This document shows positions 1 through 8,638 of a stretch of 64,000 nt of DNA, one piece after another. The notes under the pieces were generated by a model. It ran no database searches. It was not told where the DNA came from and worked only from the letters and a program-made list of their open reading frames with translations. Positions within the stretch are counted from its first letter, which is position 1; each line of letters opens with the position of its first letter. A program made the position numbers and the translations under genes. Source of the stretch: Pythium myriotylum (Eukaryota > Oomycota > Peronosporomycetes > Pythiales > Pythiaceae); NCBI GenBank assembly GCA_023091665.1, contig JALJCQ010000017.1:372001-436000 (forward strand), written 5' to 3'.

Positions 1-2
1 GC

Positions 3-350
3 GATCGTGGCCGCAAGACCAACCACCAGCCCGAGCTCATTCTCAACAACTTTTCAACGCGCCTCGGCCACCGTGTGGGTCGTTTCCTCGGGTCGCTCTT
101 CCAGCACGATCCTGAATTTCAGGGCCGCCAAGTCGTGACATTCCACAATCAGCGAGACTTCATCTTTGTGCGCCACCATCGCTACGTGTTTGAGAATGCC
201 CAGAAGGCGCGACTACAAGAAATCGGACCACGATTCACGCTTAAGATGCGTTGGCTGCAACAGGGTACGTTCGACACAAAATTCGGCGAGTACGAGTGGA
301 TCCACCGTCAGCACAAGCTCGACACGTCGCGGAGAAAGTTCCACTTGTAG
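3..350 (+). CDS. RPF1: RPF1, ribosome production factor 1 (Brix domain), 3' part only
   Basis: C-terminal ~115 residues of a Brix-domain nucleolar protein; the 5' part lies outside the window. Frame 3 is open from the window edge to the TAG at 348-350. Segments typical of RPF1 are visible in order: an [16 protein letters not shown] stretch, [37 protein letters not shown], and the terminal DTSRRKFHL, which closes RPF1 proteins from yeast to man. Known role of the family: assembly and rRNA processing of the 60S pre-ribosome in the nucleolus. No intron is needed in the visible part. The family assignment is by recognised sequence and is strong. Confidence 0.93.
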   Translation, partial: DRGRKTNHQPELILNNFSTRLGHRVGRFLGSLFQHDPEFQGRQVVTFHNQRDFIFVRHHRYVFENAQKARLQEIGPRFTLKMRWLQQGTFDTKFGEYEWIHRQHKLDTSRRKFHL

Positions 351-1190
351 TCTTCCTCATTGGTATTTTCTTCTCTGCAAACACGAATACGACTCGATCA
401 TAGACACTCTACATGTTCGCCCGCTCTTTTTTTTTTCACCCAAGAGGATGAAAGTGATATCCGCACGAGTTCCCTCGACCCAAGAAATGGCTGAAACTCG
501 AAATCATGCTCTGTCAAGGTACCGATGAGTTAGATGGCCATGAGCATTCGATCTATGATGCGTCGACGGACTCGGGATCCGGGCATGGGCTCGATTAGTG
601 CTTGACGTTCCTGCGACACGTGTCGGACCCAACATGGATACATCTGTGATGTAAGAATAGGATTGGCTTGGCTCAAGTGTATTTCGGTTTCCTCGTTGAA
701 GCTTGCAGGAATGACCGGATCTTGATCTGTTCGAAGCAAAGCGCCGGTTACATCGACAAGAGTTGATTCTTCTTGACCTTGCCGCAATGGAAAAGACTAC
801 CGTGTTCTCTGACTGTTTCTTTATTTTGGGTATTCTGACGAATTCCTCCTTTCATAAGAACCAAGAGATGACATCAAGTGGTGAGAAGGAAGCTCTGAGG
901 CGTGTGAGGAACTAGAAGACGCTGGCGGTCACTTTGTCACTATCTTGTTTGGGAGTGGAGACTCTCGTGCGTTGGCGTATAGGGATACACGATAGCATAC
1001 ATGTTCAAAATGACCGTAGGTTGTTGTCGTGCGGCAGAAATTCGGGTCGGGCAATAGCTAATACAACGCGCATCTCGTCAGAGGACAAATTTAGCATCCT
1101 ATCCCTGGTCCGACCAGAGACGCTGGAGAAGAAGCTTGCGCACAAGGTTTAGTCAACTTACTCGCACCCAGGTCACCATTTGCAAAGAAA
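351..1190. other. Intergenic, 840 bp, no gene recognised
   Basis: Between RPF1 and the first polytopic membrane gene. Short open frames here mostly lack ATG and resemble nothing I know. A T-run at about 428-438 may belong to the RPF1 3' UTR. The last ~50 bases carry a TCACCATTTGC stretch just before the ATG at 1191, loosely like an oomycete initiator. Confidence 0.5.
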
Positions 1191-3023
1191 ATGGCAGCTG
1201 AACACCCGCACAAAAACACTGCCTTTCGAATCTGGGAGGGACTTCAGGTTGAGCTGCAGGGGCGTTACTCGATCCAGCAATTCTTTGAAGTCCTAGTGCA
1301 TGCTAAATCGTCGTCCAAGCTCGCTACTGCGCTCACGATACTCGCAGCACCGCTACCGGCGTTGCTCTTGATACTTTTCGCTGATGCACTGCCTCTGCAG
1401 CCTTCAAGACTGGGATTATGGCACCAAACGCTTGGGTTCTTTTTTCGACTGTTCGTGGTCTGCGGTCCAGCGACGCTGATCGTCACCTATCAGATCCGCG
1501 AAAGTGCACCGATTTTGTCTGTCTCGCGATTCCAGCAGTTGATATTGGTCACCATTCCAACGTTTATGACGGCGTTTACACTAGGTGGGCTTGCTGCGCT
1601 CTGGGTTTTCCCGGTTCCATTCAGCCTCTCTCTCATAAGCCCATCCGGCTTGCTTACCGCAATCGGATGCCTCTGGTGGATGTGGAAGGATGCGTTGTCA
1701 AAAGATACTGATGCAAAGAGGAGAGTCTCTCGTTTTATGAAGGTCTTGTCGGTACAGAACACGCTGGTTGGTGCCTATATCGCGTACTATGCCCTGTTCA
1801 CCATCGTCGGGGAGGAATACCAGGAATACGTGTCGGTCTTGCTCCCAATCATGAAACTAATATTCAAGAACATGGTGAAGAGTGGGCTCTACTACTTGGA
1901 AGACCTCGCGCCAGCAATGGTTGTGGCAAATATCGACGTCTTTCACGGCGCATTTGTGTGCCGGACAATGGAGCAAACCCAAGGCCAAGCCGCCATTTCA
2001 TTTATCATGGTTGTCGATGTGTTGCAGCTGGCGGTATCATACTTTGAGGTCTGCGCGATCGTCCGAAGAATCAACATGCGAGCTAGAGATAGTCAAGAGG
2101 CTGACAAATACGCAAGCAGCAGAACTGCGCGAGGTGATGTCAGACGCGCAAGTTCTCGCTTGGTATCAGCTCTAAAGATGGACCTAGGAATCGTCGACTA
2201 CGCGGTATATCTCCTCGAGACTTATCCTCGTATCCGAGATCACCCGATTGTTGTTCTGCCTCGTCACGTTCGCGAAGAGGTCAATGCCGCAGCGACTTCA
2301 GCTGACGAGAACGACACTGCGAATCCTCCAAACAAAGTGATCATCGCATCTACGCGCGTGTCGCCGGTGGAAGCGACAAGTCGCGATCGCGTCAATGTCC
2401 AGCCACGAAGTGTACCAAGGCTTTTTTTCTCCTGGCCGTCACTCTCGACCGCGGAAACGTCACAGCTGGAATGTGTTGACAGCACGCTCAAAATGATGCA
2501 CATGATCGAATTCTACGTGCTCGTCGAGTTTGCCGAGGTCGCCGTCGCCGCCGTGTTCAGTAAGATTTGGATAGCGTGATGCATTTTGAGATTCACCATA
2601 CTCACCAGAGTTTGTATGTAGCACTGTATCTGTTGGCTGTGCGCTTTATGCCTAATCGCATCTACTACGCCCAATTGAACGGCCTCGAGGACAACGAATT
2701 ACAGAACATGGTCAAGCAACTCGCGATATACACGGCACTCCAGCTAGTTTCGTTTATCGTGCTCTGTCTTCTTCTCGACCGCCAGCTCCAGCACTTTTCA
2801 ACTGTTCGACAATTGGCGTTCGTGCTCCAAAAGCACTGGAACATCATCATACCGACAATGGCCTTCTGGGTGTTCATGATCGTACAGCTAACGCTTGAGC
2901 ACTTTGGTGAGTTGATTGCTGTACGATCGTGGTACCAAGAGTAAATTTGACGGGTGGGTATTCACAGGTATCGATTTCACCCTTCAGTTTAACTGGGTAG
3001 TGAAAAACACAAGTGGAGCATGA
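1191..3023 (+). pseudogene. Polytopic membrane protein, three-member family, copy A (one frameshift)
   Basis: Function unknown; member of a family of which two further copies lie at 18637-20417 (-) and 58883-60640 (+). ATG at 1191. The N-terminal cytosolic-looking block (VELQGRYS.....FEVLVHAKSSS) is followed by several hydrophobic segments, then a DYAVYLLETYPRIRDHP block and a C-terminal group of membrane segments. The first frame ends at a TGA (2577-2579); homology to the other copies resumes in another frame from about 2570 (membrane segment, then MPNRIYY, LEHF). The distance between the homologous residues is a few bases shorter than in the paralogues, so this looks like a frameshifting deletion near 2562-2569. 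A GTAAGA/CAG pair (2560-2608) also exists, but splicing it gives the wrong phase. The last intron (2907-2967, GTGAG...ACAG) is conserved with both paralogues and leads to a short last exon (2968-3023) starting IDFTLQFNW. Either a young pseudogene or a sequence error. Confidence 0.7.
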
Positions 3024-3601
3024 ATCGTGCAGAAAGTCAGCGTGTAAGGGAAGAGCCTTCAAAAACACTTAAGAATATGGACAAATCGACTAATAGTATG
3101 TCGACTAAACGCAACTCCTGAGGAGAGGCACTTTCACCTCAGTGGTATGAACGACGCGGTGACGGAAGCATTTCGAGGAGCTCGTGCAGTAGGAAGGGCT
3201 GGCACTTAATACCTGTTATCCTGGCACTGAATATCTGTTACCCTACTATAGACCCTGAATCAGGACACCAAGACCTGATTATCTGTTATGATTCAACAGG
3301 TGATCAGTGCTTTTTTCGTGAGGCAGATCCTCGACCCTGAACGTCTGTTATGAGATGCATTGGATATTGGCCAAGGCCCGGGAAAAACTAACCTTTGATG
3401 AAAAGGAAAAGAGAGACCTTGATGCTTCTAAAACGCTACATAGTGCTTCCTCCTTTGACGCCTGGACGAGGGGGCATCTTGGATGCGAAGCAGCATGGTC
3501 ACATTCTCCGCAAAAAGACGGACCATGGATCAGCAGAGGCGCTACTGCCGCTCCTGAAATCGGTGAGATACAGCGAACTCAAGATCACGGTCTGTTCGCT
3601 G

Positions 3602-4210
3602 TTGTTGATAATGAAGATGAAGTCTATTGAGCGCAATAAATGTACCCTAATAGCAGGAGCTCTGGTGCAATCCTGTTCTTACCTACGCCTAGGATAGACG
3701 ATCATACCTCCGGATAGCGGACACTTGATGTAAGCTCCCGTAATACAAGAAAAAGAAAATCCTGATCTTACCGTAGGCCAACCTGGCTGGCTAGCCAGGG
3801 CTGTAAGTCGGAGGCGGCGAGCTGAAGCAGGTTTGGCAGAGCCTGTCGGTGTGGCTAGTGAGAGCTGTGGCCATCGCGTGGGAGGCTATTGTCGTGGCCA
3901 TGATGTTGTGGGTCTTCACTTCGTGGTGCCATAGGGAGACGCCGACATCAGCCTGATACGCTCGACGATGATGAAGACATAAGTCTATTGAGCGCGATAA
4001 ATGTACCCTAGTAGCTGGAGCTCAGTGCTATCCAGAATTACCGTGGGTCAACCTGGCTGGCAAGCCAGGGATGAAAGTCGGAGGCGAGGAGCTGGGGCAG
4101 GTCTGTGTGGCGGTCCATGCTGGTGGGGTGGCGGAGAGTGGCCAGTGCTTTGATGATGATGATGATGATAAAGTCTATTGAGTTCAACTAGTGAATCCTA
4201 ATAGCTCCGC
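3602..4210 (-). repeat. Three consecutive 5'-truncated LINE 3' ends with (TCA)n tails
   Basis: On the minus strand the units end in TCA repeats preceded by a GCGCTCAATAGACTTCA-type terminus. On the plus strand units start at about 3606, 3976 and 4170, each with AGTCTATTGAG and a following ACCCTAATAGCTGGAGCTC-like stretch, then CCGTGGGTCAACCTGGC. The same 3' end recurs at 21777-22195 and 30312-31222. The upstream part of a copy resembles the tail of an RNase H domain (see 21777-22195). These are dead fragments; the three neighbours suggest repeated insertion in, or duplication of, the tail. Confidence 0.7.
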
Positions 4211-5690
4211 TGGGTTTCGACTGTTTTAAAGCCCAACGCTACTCGCGGTGGAAGCCGCGAGCCACGGAAGTAGGTCGTTGTACAGCATCACCGAGAGATC
4301 AGAGTGACCGCGCGCGCGTGTAGAGGTTACGCATTTTGTTTCGAGGAGGTCGATAGTCCTGTAGTTGATGAATGAGTGCACTGCCACCAACGACTTCGAG
4401 CCGCGTGAGCTTCAGTGACGTCGCAGCTCCCAACCCAACAAGACGGCCTATCCTTAAAGCTTGGGGTTGCCTGACGTTGGTGATCTGCTAGAACTCAACG
4501 AGGTCGGCCAAAGATGACCACCATGGGGACTCAAAAGAGTTTTCGCGTTTATGGACCCAACGAATACGCGCAGCCAGCGCGTGGCCCAGAAGATCGGGCT
4601 GGAGAGCGAGCATACATTCCGAAGGATGTTGCCATTTCCGGATGCGGCAAGATGCGAGGAAGATAAGATACCCAGACTCGAGGATGTGACATCGTCCCAG
4701 GTCACAAAGTCGCGCGTGTATTCTTAGTAGCATCGTCTAGGGAAACATTTCCCAGATCGTCGTAGGTCAGTTTAGAATCTGCCTGCGAACAGGCAAACAC
4801 CCGCCTCGCCACGCCCACATGGGCAAGGCGCAATACACTTGCTTGCCCCCACTTCCGAGCTCGAGAGCTTGAGGAAACGAGGAATCCGGCGACTTGCAGC
4901 GTTTGGAGGTAAAGAGCGAGAGTCGTGTGGGCAGAGCCAAGGGGACTCGAATCTCGGTTCTGAGGCGAAGCCGAAATTTATCCAGAAGCGCGAGGAGGCA
5001 CTTGGGCCATCTGCAGCAAGGTGAGTCCGAAGAATGGAGTACGCGGTGGCACGCCGCTTCATGAAGCACTAACGCTTGATCAGTAGATGCCGCCAGCATG
5101 ACTGAAAGGGTCCACCGCGGAGCCGTCGTCCTGGTGTTTCCACTTGTGCTTTGTAGGCCCCTGATAAGACAGCAACAGGGACCTTCAAGCATGGCAAGCT
5201 CGCCACATCTTCCACCAGTTAGAGTAGAAGAATATGCACCGCCAACGTGAGTCCTGCGAGGTCTCTACTGGCAGATTCGCGAACTTGCTGGTCTTCCTGG
5301 GTTCCGCAGGTGGCCTACCACCTACTGGTCTACAGCATGATTACTTGCTCTCTGGGCCACATCTCCATGAATTACTGCGCTACACTTCATCTCGTGTAGG
5401 TCACGACAGCAAATTGGACCTGCTTCATAACGACGAGAAGCTGTAGCAGTCCACTCCTCTCGCCGCGTTGAGCTCTAACAAGTCCTACATCCGAATAGAC
5501 CCCTCAAGTAGTATTTACTACTTGGACTAATCCACTTTCCTAGCTATAGCTGTTCATATCCACGTAACTCCAACTTTCATCCTTTTCATTAAATTGACTT
5601 TTCTTGGATCACAATCATCACTCCCAAGGACGATCATAAGTGCTACTAAACTATATGAATTGTGGGCGATGTCTTGGAGTCCCTTGGGAC
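4211..5690. other. Interior of putative transposon, no gene recognised
   Basis: Open frames up to 141 codons are present (for example 4767-5192 on the minus strand), but they lack family resemblance and overlap each other in several frames. I see no transposase motif, RNA gene or tandem repeat here. Confidence 0.4.
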
Positions 5691-6337
5691 GGTCCTCACT
5701 CATCCTGGTGCAATCAACAGATATTCAGGACGCATAACAGGCATTCAGTGTATTTTGGGGCATGACAGATATTCAGTGCTAGGATAACAGGTTTTCAGGG
5801 TTTTCCAGTAGGAAGTAGTGTTCAAAGCGAGCGCGACCGAGCTTGGAGGCGAGTCGGAGCCTTGGCGGGATGCTCTCCGGATGTCGGTGCTGCTAGGCAA
5901 AACCGCGAATGAACCGCCCTGAAAACGACTTTGAGGCAAAACCTTCACCATCCTAGACTGATAAGACCTTCTCTTGAGGTTGACGGTGCGAAGGGTAGGT
6001 ACTCTCTCCCACCCAGGAAAACAGTTTTTCGACGTCCGCTTGGAAAACCCACCATCCATTGAACCTGGGATGTGCTTCAACGTATTTGAAGTACCGAAAG
6101 GTACCTGGAATTAATTGAACTCGAACAAATTGGAGAAAAAATGGTTGTGTTACGAAACAATGAAGAGAAAACTGCGTTGCTAAAAACCCTTCATCACACG
6201 TGGAAACACACATGTATCATCATTGCCCACTGTGTCTACGCAGGGACGAGGATTCCCACATACTTCGGTGGGCATGGAGGAGCATGAATCATCCTGCGAT
6301 CATCTTGAAGTCGACTGGAAGACGAGATCAAGTAGGA

Positions 6338-6778
6338 TTAGAGTCCGAACGCACACGAACTTCCGAGTTGGCGACCCTCTGTTACAGTAGCATTCCACGT
6401 TCCATCAAGGAGCATCTCGGTGACAGCAATCTTTTCCGCTTCATCAGACAGCGCCAAGCCATCTCGTAGGCTTCTTTGAGAACCACAGTGAACATCCTCG
6501 TTCGTAGTGAAGATCCAAACCGCTTTGTAGGGAAAAGCGGCCAGCACAGGCCCTGCCGAGCTCTCGATACGCGCCGCAATCGAATCTTTGTCGCAGGGAA
6601 CCGAACCCTGGTTGTCCTTGTGAACGCGCCACCGAACACGTGAGACTTCACATTCACAGATCAAATGGTCGCAGCCTTGCGTGCCCTTGGTGTAGTAGCC
6701 GAACGAAGAAGTGGCGTAGTCTTCCCACCCGTCTGCGGCGAAGCACGCGTCGTTGTGGTATTTCATGGTCGAAGACAT
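6338..6778 (-). CDS. Hypothetical ORF, left-arm mirror copy
   Basis: Inverted duplicate of the ORF at 6844-7284, with practically the same 146 residues. The two ATGs face away from each other across the spacer. Near-identity means that duplication, gene conversion or misassembly is very recent. Confidence 0.35.
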   Translation of the reverse strand: MSSTMKYHNDACFAADGWEDYATSSFGYYTKGTQGCDHLICECEVSRVRWRVHKDNQGSVPCDKDSIAARIESSAGPVLAAFPYKAVWIFTTNEDVHCGSQRSLRDGLALSDEAEKIAVTEMLLDGTWNATVTEGRQLGSSCAFGL

Positions 6779-6843
6779 TCTCGGAACCGCGGGACAACGA
6801 CATCGACCGCTGCAGAAACCGCTGCAATGACGCGGTTCCGAGA

Positions 6844-7284
6844 ATGTCTTCGACCATGAAATACCACAACGACGCGTGCTTCGCCGCAGACGGGTGGGAA
6901 GACTACGCCACTTCTTCGTTCGGCTACTACACCAAGGGCACGCAAGGCTGCGACCATTTGATCTGTGAGTGTGAAGTCTCACGTGTTCGGTGGCGCGTTC
7001 ACAAGGACAACCAGGGTTCGGTTCCCTGCGACAAAGATTCGATTGCGGCGCGTATCGAGAGCTCGGCAGGGCCTGTGCTGGCCGCTTTTCCCTACAAAGC
7101 GGTTTGGATCTTCACTACGAACGAGGATGTTCACTGTGGTTCTCAAAGAAGCCTACGAGATGGCTTGGCGCTGTCTGATGAAGCGGAAAAGATTGCTGTC
7201 ACCGAGATGCTCCTTGATGGAACGTGGAATGCTACTGTAACAGAGGGTCGCCAACTCGGAAGTTCGTGTGCGTTCGGACTCTAA
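6844..7284 (+). CDS. Hypothetical 146-residue ORF in the right arm
   Basis: ATG at 6844, just outside the spacer. The composition is reasonably protein-like (GWEDYATSSFGYYTKGTQGC, then CECEVSRVRWRVHKDNQG). The aromatic/cysteine pattern with WRVHKD vaguely recalls FLYWCH-type zinc modules found in transposon proteins, but I cannot assign a family. A second open frame (7409-7669) follows in the same arm and may belong to the same former gene. It could be a real gene fragment carried by the inverted repeat. Confidence 0.35.
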   Translation: MSSTMKYHNDACFAADGWEDYATSSFGYYTKGTQGCDHLICECEVSRVRWRVHKDNQGSVPCDKDSIAARIESSAGPVLAAFPYKAVWIFTTNEDVHCGSQRSLRDGLALSDEAEKIAVTEMLLDGTWNATVTEGRQLGSSCAFGL

Positions 7285-7815
7285 TCCTACTTGATCTCGT
7301 CTTCCAGTCGACTTCAAGATGATCGCAGGATGATTCATGCTCCTCCATGCCCACCGAAGTATGTGGGAATCCTCGTCCCTGCGTAGACACAGTGGGCAAT
7401 GATGATACATGTGTGTTTCCACGTGTGATGAAGGGTTTTTAGCAACGCAGTTTTCTCTTCATTGTTTCGTAACACAACCATTTTTTCTCCAATTTGTTCG
7501 AGTTCAATTAATTCCAGGTACCTTTCGGTACTTCAAATACGTTGAAGCACATCCCAGGTTCAATGGATGGTGGGTTTTCCAAGCGGACGTCGAAAAACTG
7601 TTTTCCTGGGTGGGAGAGAGTACCTACCCTTCGCACCGTCAACCTCAAGAGAAGGTCTTATCAGTCTAGGATGGTGAAGGTTTTGCCTCAAAGTCGTTTT
7701 CAGGGCGGTTCATTCGCGGTTTTGCCTAGCAGCACCGACATCCGGAGAGCATCCCGCCAAGGCTCCGACTCGCCTCCAAGCTCGGTCGCACTCGCTTTGA
7801 ACACTACTTCCTACT

Positions 7816-8380
7816 CTGGGACTGCCCCAGCTCCCTCCCCTTGGGTGCCGTTCGAAAGGGCAAGCCGTGGATCCATGCTCTCTCGGCATGGACGATATCA
7901 GTAGCCCAAACAGGAACCGCCAACGGAGATCGTTCAGCACAACATCTCGCCCATCCGTACACGGACTCCCACTGCTGTGCCCGATGCTCTCATAACAATA
8001 TTTTTGTCAGAGGCATGCTCGAACGCAAGTAAGTGGATCCACCGACCGACCAGGTTGAAGGAGATCAAGTTGGGCTTTCCTCTCAGCTGGCAGCGAAAGT
8101 GTACGCTTAACTCGAGTTGGTGACTCCGATCTGGCTTCTTGAAGAGGCAGGGCGACGGAGATGGTGCAGGCGCTGGCCCTGGCGCGCCAAAAGATGTCGG
8201 TGCGTGGCGCAGGCACCGCCTGCCACCAGTGTCAAATGGCTCTTCTGCAAGCAACTTCTTTCGCCGTCGCCGCGCTCGTGTTCGTCTCTCTCGTTCGCTG
8301 GCCGTTGTGTTTGTCCCGCGGACAGTGTCGTCACTCGTCGAATCTCGGAAGTTGCATGCAACCGATTTGAATTGCAAACA
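7816..8380. other. Spacer between inverted repeat and LINE, no gene recognised
   Basis: Several overlapping short frames in both strands, none with an ATG-started recognisable product. A stretch around 8195-8250 encodes a CHQC-containing peptide, too short to interpret. This is the upstream flank into which the LINE at 8395 inserted. Confidence 0.4.
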
Positions 8381-8394
8381 TAACGTGCGGTTGT
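8381..8394 (+). repeat. 5' target-site duplication of the LINE
   Basis: TAACGTGCGGTTGT, identical to 18268-18281. The element starts at the following base. Confidence 0.93.
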
Positions 8395-8638
8395 GACTCA
8401 GAAATTTGCTCCGCACCACGCAGGCAAATTTTCAACCAATCGACGGAGACCCGAACAGGCACCAGTGATTGTGAGAGGATTGAGTCAACCTCTTAACAGA
8501 GACCAAGGTCACACAAGCCCCCTGCGACGTGTGACAAACCCAGTCGGCCAACAGACGTCAGTCGTCGGAATCGAATCAAGGTTTCTAAAGTCAGTTTTCT
8601 CCGATCACGGGAACTTGGCGACGCTGACGACGCGGCCG

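Larger units (their letters stand above)
3187..5815. mobile_element. Putative DNA transposon (MULE-like), 3197-5805, flanked by 10-bp direct repeats
   Basis: CAGTAGGAAG occurs directly at 3187-3196 and 5806-5815 and could be a target-site duplication. Just inside, a 29-base motif at 3212-3240 is repeated in inverted orientation at 5763-5791 with two mismatches (core CACTGAATATCTGT). More degenerate copies of the CTGAAT..CTGTTAT motif lie at about 3252-3350 and 5715-5760, giving clustered subterminal repeats at both ends. A 9-11 bp duplication suits Mutator-like elements, but no transposase is recognisable inside, so the element would be non-autonomous. The interior holds LINE 3' fragments (3602-4210) and about 1.5 kb with no recognisable gene. 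Confidence 0.5.
5807..7815. repeat. Almost perfect inverted repeat, arms of 985 bp around a 39-bp spacer
   Basis: Arms are 5807-6791 and 6831-7815; position p pairs with 13622-p. The arms are nearly identical: long stretches show no mismatch and one G/A difference was noticed near the outer ends. The spacer (6792-6830) is unpaired. Outside 5807 and 7815 the flanks no longer match. Every open frame in one arm therefore appears mirrored in the other. It may be a foldback or long-TIR element, a recent inverted duplication, or an assembly artefact. The left arm starts inside the direct repeat that bounds the putative transposon 3197-5805. Confidence 0.85.

Noticed and set aside
2560..2608. Possible 49-bp intron (GTAAGA...CCAG) in membrane copy A
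   Set aside because: Splicing gives the wrong phase and would delete residues present in both paralogues; a frameshift explains the data better.
4767..5192. 141-codon minus frame inside the putative transposon
   Set aside because: No transposase or other motif; several overlapping frames of similar length.
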